Shown here piece by piece: positions 36,144 through 49,610 of a DNA stretch of 64,000 bases. The stretch is from Aquila chrysaetos chrysaetos. Lineage: Eukaryota; Chordata; Aves; Accipitriformes; Accipitridae. The stretch is taken from the NCBI RefSeq assembly GCF_900496995.4, contig NC_054457.1:620001-684000 (forward strand). The letters run 5' to 3'. The stretch's first letter is position 1, and every line of letters begins with the position of its first letter. Both the position numbers and the translations under genes were made by a program. The notes beneath the pieces were generated by a model. It was not told the DNA's origin. It saw nothing but the letters and a program-made list of their open reading frames with translations, and did not search any database.

Positions 36144-36697
36144 TGTCCTGGTTTCAGCTGGGATAGGGTTAATTTTCTTTTTGGGTTCAGTATGAGAAGA
36201 ATGTTGATAACACACTGATGTTTTCAGTTCTTGCTAAGTAGTGTTTAGACTAAGTCAAGGATTTTTCAGCTTCTCATGCCCAGCCAACAAGGCAGCTGGA
36301 GGGGCACAAGAAGTTGGGAGGGGACACAACCAGGGCAGCTGACCCAAACTGGACAAAGGGGTATTCCATACCATGTGATGTCATGTCTAGGATATAAACT
36401 GGGGGGAGTTGGCCAGGGGGCGGATTGCTGCTCTGGAACTAACTGGGCATTGGTCAGCGAGTGGTGAGCAATTGCATTGTGCATCACTTGTTTTGTATAT
36501 TCCAATTCTATTATTGTTGTTGTTATTATTATTATCATTATTATTATTTTCTTCCTTTCTGTCCTATTAAACTGTCTTTATCTCAACCCAAAGTTTTACC
36601 TTTTTTTTTGCCGATTCTCTCCTCCATCCCACTGGGTGGGGGGGAGTGAGCGAGCAGCTGTGTGGTGCTTAGTGCCAGCTGGGGTTAAACTACAACA
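36144..36697 (+). mobile_element. Solo ERVL-like LTR
   Basis: 554 bp, TGTCCTGG...CTACAACA, with a perfect duplication actat (36139-36143 and 36698-36702). It carries the family's ATATAAACTGGGG promoter region (about 36391), GTGATGTCATG just before it and CTATTAAACTG near the 3' end. A short deletion near the start removes the CTTCCTAGTAGCTGG segment seen in other copies. Confidence 0.93.
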
Positions 36698-37263
36698 ACT
36701 ATCAATAACCTTAAATCTGTTTTCCATAAATTCCGGATTGCACTGACAGATAAAGCAGAACTGGAAACAGAAAAGCCAAATAGATGCAAACACACAGATC
36801 CACCTACCAGTTGCTTAAGTGGAAGGGCACCATAACAAAAATTGGACAATTATTTTACACATTCAAAATAAGCACAAAGGCCAAACACAACTCTATGAGA
36901 AACAGCTGAGGAGGCAATGCCTAAGGCTTTAAACATAAGGAACTTTGATTTTAGCAGGTCCTACAATAAAAGTTCAAAGCCAGTATTTTGACTTATCTCG
37001 GCAGATCAGAGCTGCTCAGATGAGGCAGATTCTCTATTTTTTGGCTCACTCAAGCACTTATACTAAAACAAATTTTTGATACTTTAAGAACACAAATAAA
37101 TATTACTGCTTATGAGTGTTGATACCAAGTATTCTGCAACAGGAAGCAATTTTGCTCAGCCTGACATGTATTGTTATAACGGGGACAACAGTTTCATGTT
37201 TCAAAAAGATGGAAGCAGGGTTTGGTGGTTTTTTTTGTTTTTGTTTTGGGGTGGGTGTTTTTT

Positions 37264-37294
<31 letters not shown>

Positions 37295-40002
37295 CTTTCA
37301 GCTTACCCACAACTTAACAAGAGATTGAGAGATGTGCGGACCCACAAATAATTTGAAAACAACAAGAAATCCTCCATAGGACACTGTTGTTCCTTGATCT
37401 TAAGAAGGACAGCCTAATAAACTACTGGGTCACAGGGTATGGTGACAATATTATTTTATATGACAAAAGATAGGCTAAGAAAAATTAGAAATGTGAACGA
37501 GTCATATATATATGAATTACGTACACACACATGCTTTTAAATACTGCCTCATAATCACTTGCCCTTTGTTGCACAGCTGAAAACATAATCATAACAGTAT
37601 GGATCTACTCAAAGACAGTAGTAGAGAAGAAAAAGCATGCAAATAATTCAGTTTGCTAAGAAAAGTGCTACTTGTTCGAACTACTTTTCATCAGAAAGTT
37701 TGTAAAACACTTGGAATCCATTGACCAGTTACAGCCATATCTGATGGAAGGACAGAGATCCAAAATAAAAAAAGGACATCTCTAAGAATCATGAATACCA
37801 ATGGTTCCAAAATTAATAATCCTACTAAGGAAAAAAACATAGCACAAAGTAAACAGTGATGCTAAGGCTACTGGTTGTCTAATCAACATATTTGTAACTT
37901 AAATCCACAGCATGGTATTACTTTTCACCTCACTGGTAATCAGGGAATATAAAGGCACAAGGTGGTGGGCCAGGATGGTGGCAAGGGGACACAGGGTGTA
38001 GGACAGCATAGGTGATGTAGGAGAAAGCTGGGTATAGGGAAGGCAGGAGCTCACAGGAGACACAGCATTAAGGGGCATATAGAGGGGACACCCCCCCCCC
38101 CCAAAAAAAAAAACTGTAGGAAACCAAGTTTTATTAGTTCTACTTCCTTTGAAGCAACTTGTTTTATTTTCACATAGCAGGCCCAAAAGAAAGCTTGAGC
38201 CATCCACAAATATAAGATACAAGAACACACTGCAGTCTGTTGTGAGTTTTGCCAAATACATTTGATCAAAACACTTCTGAAGGACCACGAACAAAAGCTT
38301 GCAGTAAAGAATTGGAGAACTTTGATTTGTTTCTATAGTGCTTGAGCATTTCAGGCACTGAAATGACCATGTATCGACTACCATTTGTAGCAAGAAAGCT
38401 GGAAGAGAAGAAAACCCTCTAGATCTAAACACCTCAGTATTTCAAACAAGCTTTCTCTGCAGCTCCTCTCAGGTGAGGGCCAATCCTGTTTCTTTTATAG
38501 CAGATCACCTTAAGACATAAAAGGCAGAAAGGTTCCTTTGGTCTTTTTGGAAAACAGTTTGTCACTGGCTGTTTTCCACTAGTGTACAACTGTAAGGTTT
38601 TCTTCATTGCCAGCAGCAGGGGATGGAGGGAGAACACCACATGACTTGAAGCTAAAAAATGGAGATACTGTTCAGAGGACAGAAGCAAAACTCCGTGTCC
38701 TCCACTGAAAAAGTTTTTAATTAAATACTCTGTATCATAAATTACAGATACTGCTCCTTTAAAATTAACTTAGAGGATGATAATGGAATTATCCATTACA
38801 GAAAGTTGTCATTTAATCAGCAGGCAGCACATTTCCTCCCAGCAACTCTAAATTCTACCTGAACAGATCTGTGTTGATGCAGGTATAAAGCCTCACCCTG
38901 TAAACAGGTGAGAGGTGGTAAACATCTGAATGAAGAGGTTTCTTTGGAAGTAGCATGAAGAAAACACTGACAAAAGACAGACTTGCTTTCCCAACAAGAA
39001 TGGCTCAACCTTGTTAGAACAAATAACCAAATTTTCTCTCTGCCAAGGTTAAGCCTGGGGGAGAGGTTTAGAGGGTTGGGGTTTTTTGTTGTTGTTTTTT
39101 GTTTGCTTAAGATAGCATTATAGATGCTGAATGCATGCTTTGCTAAAAGGTAGCAGGCTGGTTAGGAGATGTTTTAGAATAAGCCTGAAGGTTTGGGAGG
39201 AATCCCCCATCTGTTTTGTGGAGGCAAAATACCTGGGGAAATATTTGTGCTAAAATTGGAAGCAGAACAGACATGGGAAGTTCCCTAGATAGACAGAAGG
39301 CAGAAAAGTCAAGTCCAGATTTTTTTTTCCTCCCTCTAGAGCAGAGGAAAAGTGAGCCCAGCTACAGAAGAAATGAATCATGTCACATCTAGGTGGCAAG
39401 TCTTTTCTACCATAGGAATGTTGCCATACTAACTTATTCCAAATATTGCACAAGTGCCTTTAATCTTCAGTATAAAAATCTGGAATCCAAAAGGTATTTA
39501 CACCTGCCTAGATAAAAAGGAAAACAGCCTCTGGAAAACAGAAGGGAAAAAGGAAGATCACAGTAATGATTTTTCATCATTTGGTCTCTTTCAGAAAGCA
39601 CGTTAGGCAATAAAACCAAAGTTTGAAAGCATTTTTAATATCACCTGTACGTTACGAATATTATTCTGTATTTAGTACAGAGAATTCCAAGTTGCTAGCT
39701 TTTAAGGAAACAAATTGTGCTTGTTAAGGATACTGTCCAAATACATAAGGGGGAGCATTAGACCCTCCATTAGCATTTCCACTGCCTCTTTACCTAGGCA
39801 GCTAGAGCTACAGAGTTCAGATTATTAAGCAAAGATCATATATTCTTAGAAAAAACAATAACTTGTGAAAATAATCAGACTGCAGTGAAACTGTATGTTT
39901 CATCTAATCTTACTGTACTTAATCAGTGAGAAGATTGAAACTTTGTTTGAACCAATAGGGTGGGGGGTGGAAAGAGTTAAAAACTTAAAAAGCCAACTGA
40001 GC

Positions 40003-40594
40003 TGTGGTGGGTTGACCTTGGTTGGATGTCAGGTGCCCACCAAGCCTCTCTATCCCTCCCCCTCCTCAGTGGGGGGGGGGGGAGGGGGGAAATAAGATGG
40101 AAAAAACTCATGGGTCAAGATAAAGGCAGTTTAATAAAAGCAAAAGCAAAGGCTGCACATGGAAGCAAAGGAAAACAGAAGATTTATTCTCTACTTTCCA
40201 TCAGCAGGCAAGGGCCAGCCACTTCCTGGGAAGCAGGGCTTCAGCATGCATAGCAGTTGCTCCGGAAGACAAACGTTGTAATAAAGAATGCCCCCTGCCC
40301 TCTCCTTTCTCTTAGCTTTTATTGCTGAACAGAAGTCATATGGTATGGAATATCCCTTTGGTCAGTTTGGGTCAGCTGTCCTGGCTATGTCCCCTCCCAA
40401 GATCTTGCCCACCCCCAGCCTATTGGTGAGGGGGGGGAATGTTGGAGAGACAGCCTTGATGCTGTGCCAGCGCTGCTCAGCAGTAGCCAAAACACTGGTG
40501 TGTTATCAACACCTCTCTAGCTACTGATGCAGAGCACAGCGCTATGAGGGCTGCTATGGGGAGAATTAACTCCATCTCAGCCAGACCCAATACA
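40003..40594 (-). mobile_element. Solo LTR (short member of the 23530/32249 family)
   Basis: 592 bp; plus-strand ends TGTGGTGGGTTGACC and ...ACCCAATACA. Perfect duplication tgagc (39998-40002 and 40595-40599). It lacks the long tandem-repeat block of its relatives. Confidence 0.9.
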
Positions 40595-40708
40595 TGAGCT
40601 AACTAGAGTATTTCTTTGATGCTAAAATAGACATTTAGAAATGAAAAAGTTACAGAACATTACAATGTTCCTTTCAGCTAGAACTCCTCCAGTAACAAGA
40701 TTAGCAAC

Positions 40709-41145
40709 TGTCGTGGTTTCAGCCCAGCCGGTAACAAAGGACCACGCAGCCGCTCACTCACTCCTCCCGCCCCCCTCCGGTGGGATGGGGAGGAGAATCA
40801 GAAAGGAGAAAAGGAAAAAAAAAAAACCCGGAACCTCGAGGGTTGAGATAAGGACAATTTAGTGGGACAACACAAAAAGAGAAGTTACAACAACAACGGT
40901 ACTAATAAAAGAATATACAAAACAAGTGATGCACAGTGCAACTGCTCACCACCCAGAACCCGATGCTCCAGCACTTCCCACACCAAGAGCAGAGAGCCTC
41001 CCCCCAGCCCGCTCCCCATTTATATACTGGGCATGATGTCACATGGTATGGAATAGCTCCTTGGCTAGTTCAGGTCAGCTGTCCTGGCTGTGCCCCCTCC
41101 CAGGTTCCTGTGAAAATTAACTCTATCCCACCTGAACCCAGGACA
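40709..41145 (-). mobile_element. Solo ERVL-like LTR, short
   Basis: 437 bp; plus-strand ends TGTCGTGGTTTCAGCCC and ...CCCAGGACA. Flanks gcaac/gcagc differ by one base. It is shorter than relatives because part of U3 is absent (the step from CCTCCCAGGTTCCTG straight to AAAATTAACTC). Confidence 0.85.
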
Positions 41146-41576
41146 GCAGCTCATTCTCATCTTCAACAATAATTTTCCAAAACAATATAAATTGTTTCCA
41201 AATGTATTTCTTTTTAGCTGTTTTAGGAAATAGTCTACCTTCCACTTAACAAAGCAAAAGAAATATTGCCATTTTCACTAATACTTGGAGAAAAACTGTG
41301 TATTAGCAAGACTGTATGTACTCTTTGGCATACAGGTATTAAATTCTATGTTAAATCCATTGGATTTTTAATTAATCTGGAAATAACATTACACAAGAAA
41401 TCATTTGGAACTGTAGGATAACTATTTAAAAAAAATTAAAATTATCATTTATCAGTAAAAATGCTGACTGTTAACAAAAACTCCAGAGTAGATCTACCAA
41501 TCCCACTGAGAGGAAATAAAGAGTAGATACCTCAGGCTCTTCCCACACTCACAAGCCTCAAGATAAAAGCATGAGA

Positions 41577-41732
41577 TGGGAAGCTGAAAAATCCTTGACT
41601 TAGTCTAAACATTACTTAGCAACAACTGAAAACATCAGTGTTATCAACATTCTTTTCATACTGAACCCAAAACATAACACTATACCAGCTACTAGGAAGA
41701 CAATTAACTCTATCCCAGCCAAAACCAGGACA
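41577..41732 (-). mobile_element. ERVL-like LTR fragment (U3 start only)
   Basis: Matches the first about 155 bases of the family (minus orientation), from GAAGCTGAAAAATCC to CCAGGACA on plus. It is truncated on its left. Confidence 0.85.
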
Positions 41733-44122
41733 GGATGTTATTTATGTATGGAACAAATCAACAACCACAGAAATACAGAAAACTACTGGTTCCTACCATT
41801 AGTCTGCATTCATGAGCAACTACAGTGAAAAGTTTCTATTACAGATAAAGTATCATGAAGCCCTGTGTAAAGCCTTCATATATCAAGAACCATTACAACT
41901 GTGTGGAAACTAAGGCTTCGTTACAAAAAAAATCCACACAGAGGTACAACTGCATTATTTGCTGCTACCAGTCAGGGGTCTTCATGACCCTCTACAGAAA
42001 CTATATGCAGAATTTACACCTGATAGAATACATCAAAAGTCTTTTAATGCTTTTTTTCTAACTTGTACAAACCTGTTTTGTATAAAATAGTTCAGTTTTT
42101 ATTAACAGTTTTCAATTTAGTATTTTATTAAAATACTTAATAATCCTTTTTCCTAAAAGTCTTGTGGTTGAAGATAGTGTGATTTTGAGATATAAAATTT
42201 ATGAAAATATTTTCTTTCATAGTATTTTTCCCCCAAATACTGCTCTTCATTTATTATGTTTTTTTCTACCAATAAATTGTTATAAGCTTTTCCTTAAATT
42301 CTAAACTTCTCATCTGCCTTTTGTAGATAAAAACCAGATAGAAAACAGTGTAGTTTTTTGGTTTGGGGGTTTTTGTGGGGGGGGGGTTGTTTGTTGTTTT
42401 CATTTGGTTTTTGTTTGTTGGTGTGGGGGTTTCTCTTTTTGTTTTTTTAAATAAACTGTAAGTGATGGGAAAGGAAGGGCTTCCCTGCCCTGTAATGCTA
42501 GCGATTCTTTCCCTGGGATATACTACCTACCACAAGTAGATCTCACCCAGCTTGGATTCAGCTGAAGTACATTAGTTGAGACACAGCAAGTAATGCAAAT
42601 ACAACATGCACCCAGGACAATGGTAATATACGGGGTCTTCAAGTTATATTCTTGGTCAGAGTATACCAGCACTGCGAGCAAACTGTCCTTTTTGTTTCTC
42701 AGATATTAAATCTGCTCCTCATTAAATTAGTCTTTCTGGACAGTGCAGGTAAAGGCTAGTATCTAACAACTGCCAACTACCCTAGTTGGTCACTGCCTCA
42801 GCTAGAGATCACCTGAGTTCACAGGAACCACAAGGTGCCCAACTGTATAAGGAGTTAGGAGAAAAATATTGAGTCAAACCCTAACTATTGTTCTACAAAG
42901 GGACTGATCCCTCCTTACAGACCAGACACACCCTAAAGTCTACATATGCTTTAGGAATGGCATTATTAAAGTAAATTTTTCCTTAGACACTTCTGTACTG
43001 TTAAACCATATGTTCTACTGCAGAGTTGTAACTAGAAAGCTAAATGACAATAGTAGTACATTAAGAGGTAAGTAATGCTTTTAAGCATCCCTCCCTCAAC
43101 TCTGGATTGGTTTGTATATACATATCTGATTTAGCTGATACCTCAGCTAAAATAAATTAAAATTATTCTCCTAGTCTCAAATGATTGAATTCATTCTCAT
43201 CCCCCAAATGCTATTTTTCATTACTGAAATAAAGTCTATAACCATATTTTTAAAGTTATTCAGATTCAGAATTATTAACTAAAAGCAATTCTTAAAATGT
43301 GTAAATACAGATATTTTTCCTGAAGAACTTCTCAAAGTATTAACTCTATCCAAAATGTTTTTTTGAGCAAGCTCTCCTGGTATTATATAATTTTCTTTAG
43401 TGTAAGAAATTTGATCCTATGAAAAGCGTGCACATTCTTTCTGAGCCTCCAAGTTCTTGATAACTTAAAATATGAACAACTTCCAGAATGCAAAGTGCTC
43501 TAAAAGAACGATAAGTAAAGATGTTATTAGAGGAACTGATTGCTTTCAAAGTGGATCAGGCAATTTCTGAATGAATCAAGACTATTCTCTTTAAAGGCTT
43601 TTGTCATTGGTCTCTGAAAATACCTTCAAGTAGTGTGTAACATTTCATTTCACAGCAGAAGTTCCCAGCCTCCGCTGTTTTTGACTTTGATGATATCTTG
43701 CCAGGTCACTGTGGAAATACCACAGTGCAGTCAAATAACCTGATGAATGGGGGACACTAAAAATGGGAATTGCATTCATTAGTTCTTGTTAGCACCAGCA
43801 GATCTTCAGAAATACTATTTCTGTAGGATCTTGGAGTCTCAGTCTGTGGTGAGGCAGAAGACAGCTCAGCTCTATAAATACAATTCTTTATTTGTATACA
43901 AATTATTATTCTTTATTTGTATTTCTTTCTCATGGCATAATGAAAGCAAGGCAGGACACGCACACGTGAACTGAAATCTGAACTTTTAAAATAAGTTGTT
44001 TAAGTTTGTTCTAAAAGGGCTTTCTCCTAGCTTGTTTTTGTTTATTTTTATATTGGATTTTGTTTAACCTATTATTTAATTGTTTAAAAATTAAGATGGG
44101 AGAACAGTAGGTTTTATAACAC

Positions 44123-44699
44123 TGTCCTGGTTTCAGCTGGGATAGAGTTAATTGTCTTCCTAGTAGCTGGTACAGTGCTATGTTTTGAGTTCAGTATGAG
44201 AAGAATGTTGATAACACACTGACATTTTCAGTTGTTGCTAAGTAATGTTTAGACTAATGTCAAGGATTTTTCAGCTTCTCATGCCAGCCAGTGAGAAAGC
44301 TGGAGGGGCACAAGAAGTTGGCACAGGACACAGCCAGGGCAGCTGACCCAAAGTGGCCAATGGGGTATTCCATACCATGTGACGTCCCATCTAGTATAGG
44401 AACTGGGGGGAGTGGGGGTGGGGGGATTGCTGCTTGGGGACTAACTGGGCATCGATCAGCGGGGGGTGAGCAATTGCACTGTGCATCATTTGTACATTCC
44501 AATCCTTTTATTATTACTGTTGTCATTTTATTAGTGTTATCATTATTAGTTTCTTCTTTTCTGTTCTATTAAACCATTCTTATCTCAACCCAGGAGTTTT
44601 ACTTCTTTTCCCAATTTTCTCCCCCATCCCACTGGGTGGGGGGGAAGTGAGTGAGCGGCTGCATGGTACTTAGTTGCTGGCTGGGGTTAAACCATGACA
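44123..44699 (+). mobile_element. Solo ERVL-like LTR
   Basis: 577 bp, TGTCCTGG...CCATGACA, with a perfect duplication aacac (44118-44122 and 44700-44704). It carries a short open frame (44291-44572) that recurs in other copies of the family. Confidence 0.94.
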
Positions 44700-45300
44700 A
44701 ACACGAAGTCACCAGACTACTGAAAAAAGTGAAAATAATTTTAATTTACAGTTTCAGTTTCTGTGAAGATTTAAGAGAAAATATCTGGGAAATGCTTGGG
44801 AAAACATAGTTAAAAGATAACATATTTAGCTGAAAGAATATAAAGGCCACAGTTAAACACAGACATGCCACACTTCTGTAAAGAATATAAATGAATCTCC
44901 CAAACCCAAGCCTTCTCTCAGTGACAAGTAAACTTGACACTCCTTCTAAGAGGGCATGTACAACTGTCTGCAATGGCTGTCCTTTATGGGGAACCTTCCA
45001 AGAAAAATTTTATCATATTGTAATAGTGACTCTAAACCGTACCCATTGTTACTGAGTGATAGCCATTCTGACACCAAGTGCTAAACGATCCATACCCAGT
45101 CTCCTTATAATTTAACAGTTCTGGAGAAAAGGAAGTTTCTACAAATGCATATTATGACTTTTATAATTGACAGGATTTCAGTCTAGTACTTATATAACAG
45201 GAGTCTGGAAAAAGGCACAGGAGATTCTTTTATTTAAGGATGACTATGATTAAATCAGAGCAAAGAAGGATTTTATAAAACAAGTTTTAGGATAGTTTAC

Positions 45301-45406
45301 CTGCTTCTTAATTCCATAATCATTGCATGCTTCAGCTTTCATTTTTTCAATCTTTTCTTCTTGCTGTTTTGCTTCTTTTTCATACATAACTTTTTCTTTT
45401 GCCAAT
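45301..45406 (-). CDS. TBCA: TBCA exon 2 (35 codons plus one base)
   Basis: Minus strand: acceptor aattgcag, one base completing an arginine codon from exon 1, then LAKEKVMYEKEAKQQEEKI...YGIKKQ and donor GTAAAC. It forms the long, charged first helix of cofactor A. Exon 1 (the first 18 residues in other vertebrates) is not found between here and the window end and probably lies beyond 64000, making intron 1 at least 18.6 kb. Confidence 0.96.
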
Positions 45407-47303
45407 CTGCAATTAAACCAAGTGATTGTGTTAATCTGGTTCTATTATGTTAAAAAGTTATGCCATTGAAAACAAAAAAAAACCCTGAAAGCTGCAGCCC
45501 TATAAGATAATACAGTTTTATAAAAAAAGGCTCTTAACCACTGCAAAAAACTGCATCTAGGAAATGCAGAATTTAGCTATAATGTATAATAATTCTTATG
45601 AATTTAAATTAAAAATATTTTTAAAGATTCTGTGTGGGCTTATCCATATACAATATCCTAAAAAACCTATATACTGGTACTTCATTTCAAATACATAATA
45701 GAAACAGATAAGAAGCTGCCTTGTAGATCTGGATGACTGCTAATAAAAATAAAGACAGTACTACAGAGGAGAAAGCTCGCTCTCGATCTCAAAAAAAGTC
45801 CTCACATCATAGGTAGCCAAAACAAACTTAATATTAAGATGTCTGCAAAGGCAACACTCTTATCATTGACATTCAAATCAGCATTTGCCAGACTTTCTCA
45901 TCACCATCCAGACTCAGATGGTTTTGTGAGTGACCTATATTGGCTGTTATAGTCATGTGGCCTTTCCTCTTTCTTATTCACTACTAAATAACACCACTGC
46001 ACCTGCACCAAAAAATGATGGACATTCTTCTTAGTAGTAACTCTTAAAAAAAAATTATCACGTGTAAATGAAAAGAAAAAGCACTTTCAGGTTCACAAAC
46101 TATGATACCAAAATGGTTTGTTTTGGTTTTTTTTTCCCTGATCACAATTCCATGTCATGCTATTAAATGCAATATTTCCCATACTAGTTTTCATACAAAA
46201 TAATGAAAAGTAAAATTCCCAAATAACACAGTAGCCTCATAGTCTTGTGTTCCCTAGAGTATTTTCTCTGTTTACCTTGATAATGGTTTGAGAGTTATAG
46301 ACAAAAGTAACAGTTCTATAATTTACATTATAGCAATTTTCTTTATGGCATTATTTTTCAAAGGGAAAAGAATCCATCTTTTAATCCTAATAATGGACCC
46401 ATATTTGGGAGCAGGATGCTTTTTGCTAACAAGCGTAGATTCAAGAGTAATGCAAGAAAATTTGAAGGTCAGAAGGGAATATTAAGGTAGTCTAGTCTGA
46501 TGTCCTGCAGTAATTTTTACATTACAATTCCATTATGAGGCTTAATTATTTGTTGTTATTGCAATTTTGCTGTTACATCTCCTACTTTGTTATGTATGTT
46601 CATTATGTATATGCTGGATTACATAATGCTAGATTCGAACCAAAACATCCTTCAGGATCTGGAGAATGAAGAAGTAATTGCTGATTAGCTAATTCAAGAG
46701 CAAAACAAACATTGAGATGCTAGTGCAAACCTGAGAGCATGCCAAAGAAAATCCTTCCCCAAACAAGAACAAGTCTATATCAGATCAGCCTATATTAGAT
46801 AAGATTGTTTAAGGAGAACTCAACAGCCAAAAGAACATAATCAGATCCAAGAAGCAAAGAATATTATACAAACGAAAAGAGAATAAAGGTCTTGTAGAGA
46901 GCTTCTTGGTCACGTTAGCACATCAGAGCAAATTAATTCCTAATTTGTCACAGTTAAGTGCTCTACTAGAAGTGCTGCTGAGGATGGACAGAAGAGTACT
47001 AGGTTGATAAGAACCTTTTGAACTGAAGCTGCCACAAAAGCACCACTGCAGTAATATCTTGAGAAAAATTCCAAAGAGAATATGCTGATATTGAAACATC
47101 AGGAATTCTCCCCGCTTTTGACAGAGTTTTCATCATTAAAAATTGTTTTGCCAAAATAGCCTTAAGCTGTGATTCCACAACAGTTGATCTAAATTGGGCT
47201 GTGGCAACACTCACCTGAACTGGCTTCAACCCCTGTGGAATCACACCATAGGAGAAGGCCTTCAGTCTTATAAAGAAGCAGTATGTAGAGCATGTAGTGT
47301 AAG
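45407..47303 (-). other. TBCA: TBCA intron 1, repeat-poor start
   Basis: AT-rich intronic sequence with no gene or clear transposon. Beyond it, intron 1 continues to the window end and is mainly retroviral. Confidence 0.6.
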
Positions 47304-47882
47304 TGTCATGGTTTAACCCCAGCCAGCAACTAAGTACCACGCAGCCACTCACGCACTCCCCCCCACCCAGTGGGATGGGGGAGAAAATCGGGAAAAAGAA
47401 GCAAAACCCACGGGTTGAGATAAGAACAGTTTAATAGAACAGAAAAGAAGAAACGAATAATGATAATGATAACACTAATAAAATGACAACAGCAATAATG
47501 AAAGGATTGGAATGTACAAATGATGTGCAGTGCAATTGCTCACCACCCGCCGACCGACACCCAGCTAGTCCCCGAGCGGCGATTCCCCGCCCCCACTCCC
47601 CAGTTCCTATACTAGATGGGACATCACATGGTATGGAATACCCTGTTGGCCACTTTGGGTCAGCTGCCCTGGCTGTGTCCTGTGCCAACTTCTTGTGCCC
47701 CTCCAGCTTTCTCGCTGGCTGGGCTTGAGAAGCTGAAAAATCCTTGACATTAGTCTAAACACTACTTAGCAACAACTGAAAATGTCAGTGTTATCAACAT
47801 TCTTCTCATACTGAACTCAAAACATAGCACTGTACCAGCTACTAGGAAGACAGTTAACTCTATCCCAGCTGAAACCAGGACA
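47304..47882 (-). mobile_element. Full-length ERVL-like LTR, part of a tandem pair
   Basis: 579 bp; plus-strand ends TGTCATGGTTTAACCCC and ...AACCAGGACA. It joins the partial LTR at 47883 without any spacer. The outer flanks of the pair are gtaag (47299-47303) and gtagg (48253-48257), so the pair seems to be one insertion. Confidence 0.9.
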
Positions 47883-48252
47883 ACAAATGATGCACAGTGC
47901 AATTGCTCACCACCCACTGATCGATGCCCAGTTAGTCCCCAAGCAGCAATCCCCCCACCCCCACTCCCCCCAGTTTATATACTGGGCATGATGTCACATG
48001 GTATGGAATACCCCCTTGGCCACTTTGGGTCAGCTGCCCTGGCTGTGTCCTGTGCCAACTTCTTGTGTCCCTCCAGCTTCCTTGCTGGCTGGGCATGAGA
48101 AGCTGAAAAATCCTTGACTTTAGACTAAACATTACTTAGCAACAACTGAAAACATCAGTGTTATCAACATTCTTGCATACTGAACTCAAAACATAGCATT
48201 GTACCAGCTACTAGGAAGACAATTAACTCTATCCCAGGTGAAACCAGGACAG
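47883..48252 (-). mobile_element. Partial ERVL-like LTR, head-to-tail with the full copy
   Basis: 370 bp matching the first two thirds of the LTR (U3 and the start of R), ending at the CATCATTTGT point in minus orientation, then directly the TG of the full copy. It has the TATA region (TTTATATACTGGG on plus, about 47972). Confidence 0.88.
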
Positions 48253-49610
48253 TAGGTATCATCTAGGCCAGTAGTACTGGGGAAAGACAGCAGCCTAATT
48301 AGTACTAATAAAGATACTAAATCAGGGGCTGTAATTCCAACTACTGGAACTAGCTCCAGTATTAGCATCAGCAAATATTGATTTAATAGAGGATGAGTTA
48401 ATTGTTTGATCAAGGTTGCTCCAGACAGTATTATTTGCTTTACTATTTTTAGGTTCCAAAAAAATTAATTTTAATCAACCTGTGAGACAGCTGATTTTTT
48501 TTGAATGAGAACAGAAAATTCCCTTGAGGAGCAGGGGGAGACAGATATGATTAAAAGCAGTTTTTATGTTGATTCACTTACTAAAGTGTGTATGCCATTG
48601 AAACTAAATGCACAATGTTTGTCACTACTTATGTTTTCACATTACGTTTTCACACTCACATCTCCCTCTATGCACACTAACTTTTCAAACTGACTGCTAT
48701 TCAAGTTTGCTTACTTTTTTCAGAAGGTAAAGGACTGCACGTTCTGGCCTAGTTTAGAACTAAATTTTAACTTGATTTTTTGCCCACCTTTCTCAGATCT
48801 GAATGCTTAATAATTACATCTATATTTATCTACCTACTTCTATTTCCATATTAATTGTACATTTCAGAAGCAGAACTTGAAATATTCTGCTTTCAAAACT
48901 GGAAACATTACATGAAACCTGAAATACGAAACTGCTTTCTGTGACATGTTTTCCATTGCACTTTGTTCAGTAATCAGAATTGCCCAATTTAATGTTCCAT
49001 TTATCATTCATAAGATTGGGATGCTGATATTAACGATATTAAGCAGCTTTGATTTGAAAACATTTTCTGTAGTAGATCCTTCCTCTAGATGCCATGAAGC
49101 TGTTTCTATTGAATACATAGCTTGGGATATGCTAAATTAAAGCAAACTATTGATTTCAAAAGGAAAGTGAAATTTCATAATGGAGCAATACTATCCCTTA
49201 ATCACCTCTTCCTTAAAAATTTCAGCAGAATTCTACACCAAGATACCCACAGGATACTTTGTTCCTCTCCCTTCACCCTTTGTCTATCTAGAAGCAAGAT
49301 TCTGTTTTTGTTTTGGTTTGTTTTATTGTTTGGTTTTGTTTTCTTTTTTTCTGGGGGTGGGGGGGTTTTATCCCCACCCAGGTTAAAATGAATACTAAAC
49401 CAAAATCTTTACATATGGTGTGATCATACACAGTGAACAGAGTAAGAATAGCTCAGTAGGTACCAGAAAAAGCCAGACCATAACTTGTTAAATTTCAAGT
49501 ACACAAGTCATTTATAGATGGAAAAACCCACAACCATAAAAACTACTTGTCACATCCTAATTTCTCAGGACAACGACTCAGGTTTGCTGATTCTCAGGTC
49601 AGTACTAAGG
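48253..49610 (-). other. TBCA: TBCA intron 1 sequence, nothing recognised
   Basis: AT-rich. It ends in a G/T-rich patch (49305-49370). No gene is seen. Confidence 0.5.

Larger units (their letters stand above)
33599..45300 (-). other. TBCA: TBCA intron 2 (11.7 kb)
   Basis: Between exon 2 donor GTAAAC and exon 3 acceptor tttcacag. It holds solo LTRs at 36144, 40003, 40709 and 44123 and a fragment at 41577. Elsewhere it is AT-rich with T-runs (37259-37298), C-run/A-run (38090-38112) and a G/T-rich patch (42356-42432). No gene is seen inside. Confidence 0.85.

Noticed and set aside
37112-37351. Open frame with a long phenylalanine run
   Set aside because: Translation of a T-rich homopolymer stretch (37259-37298).
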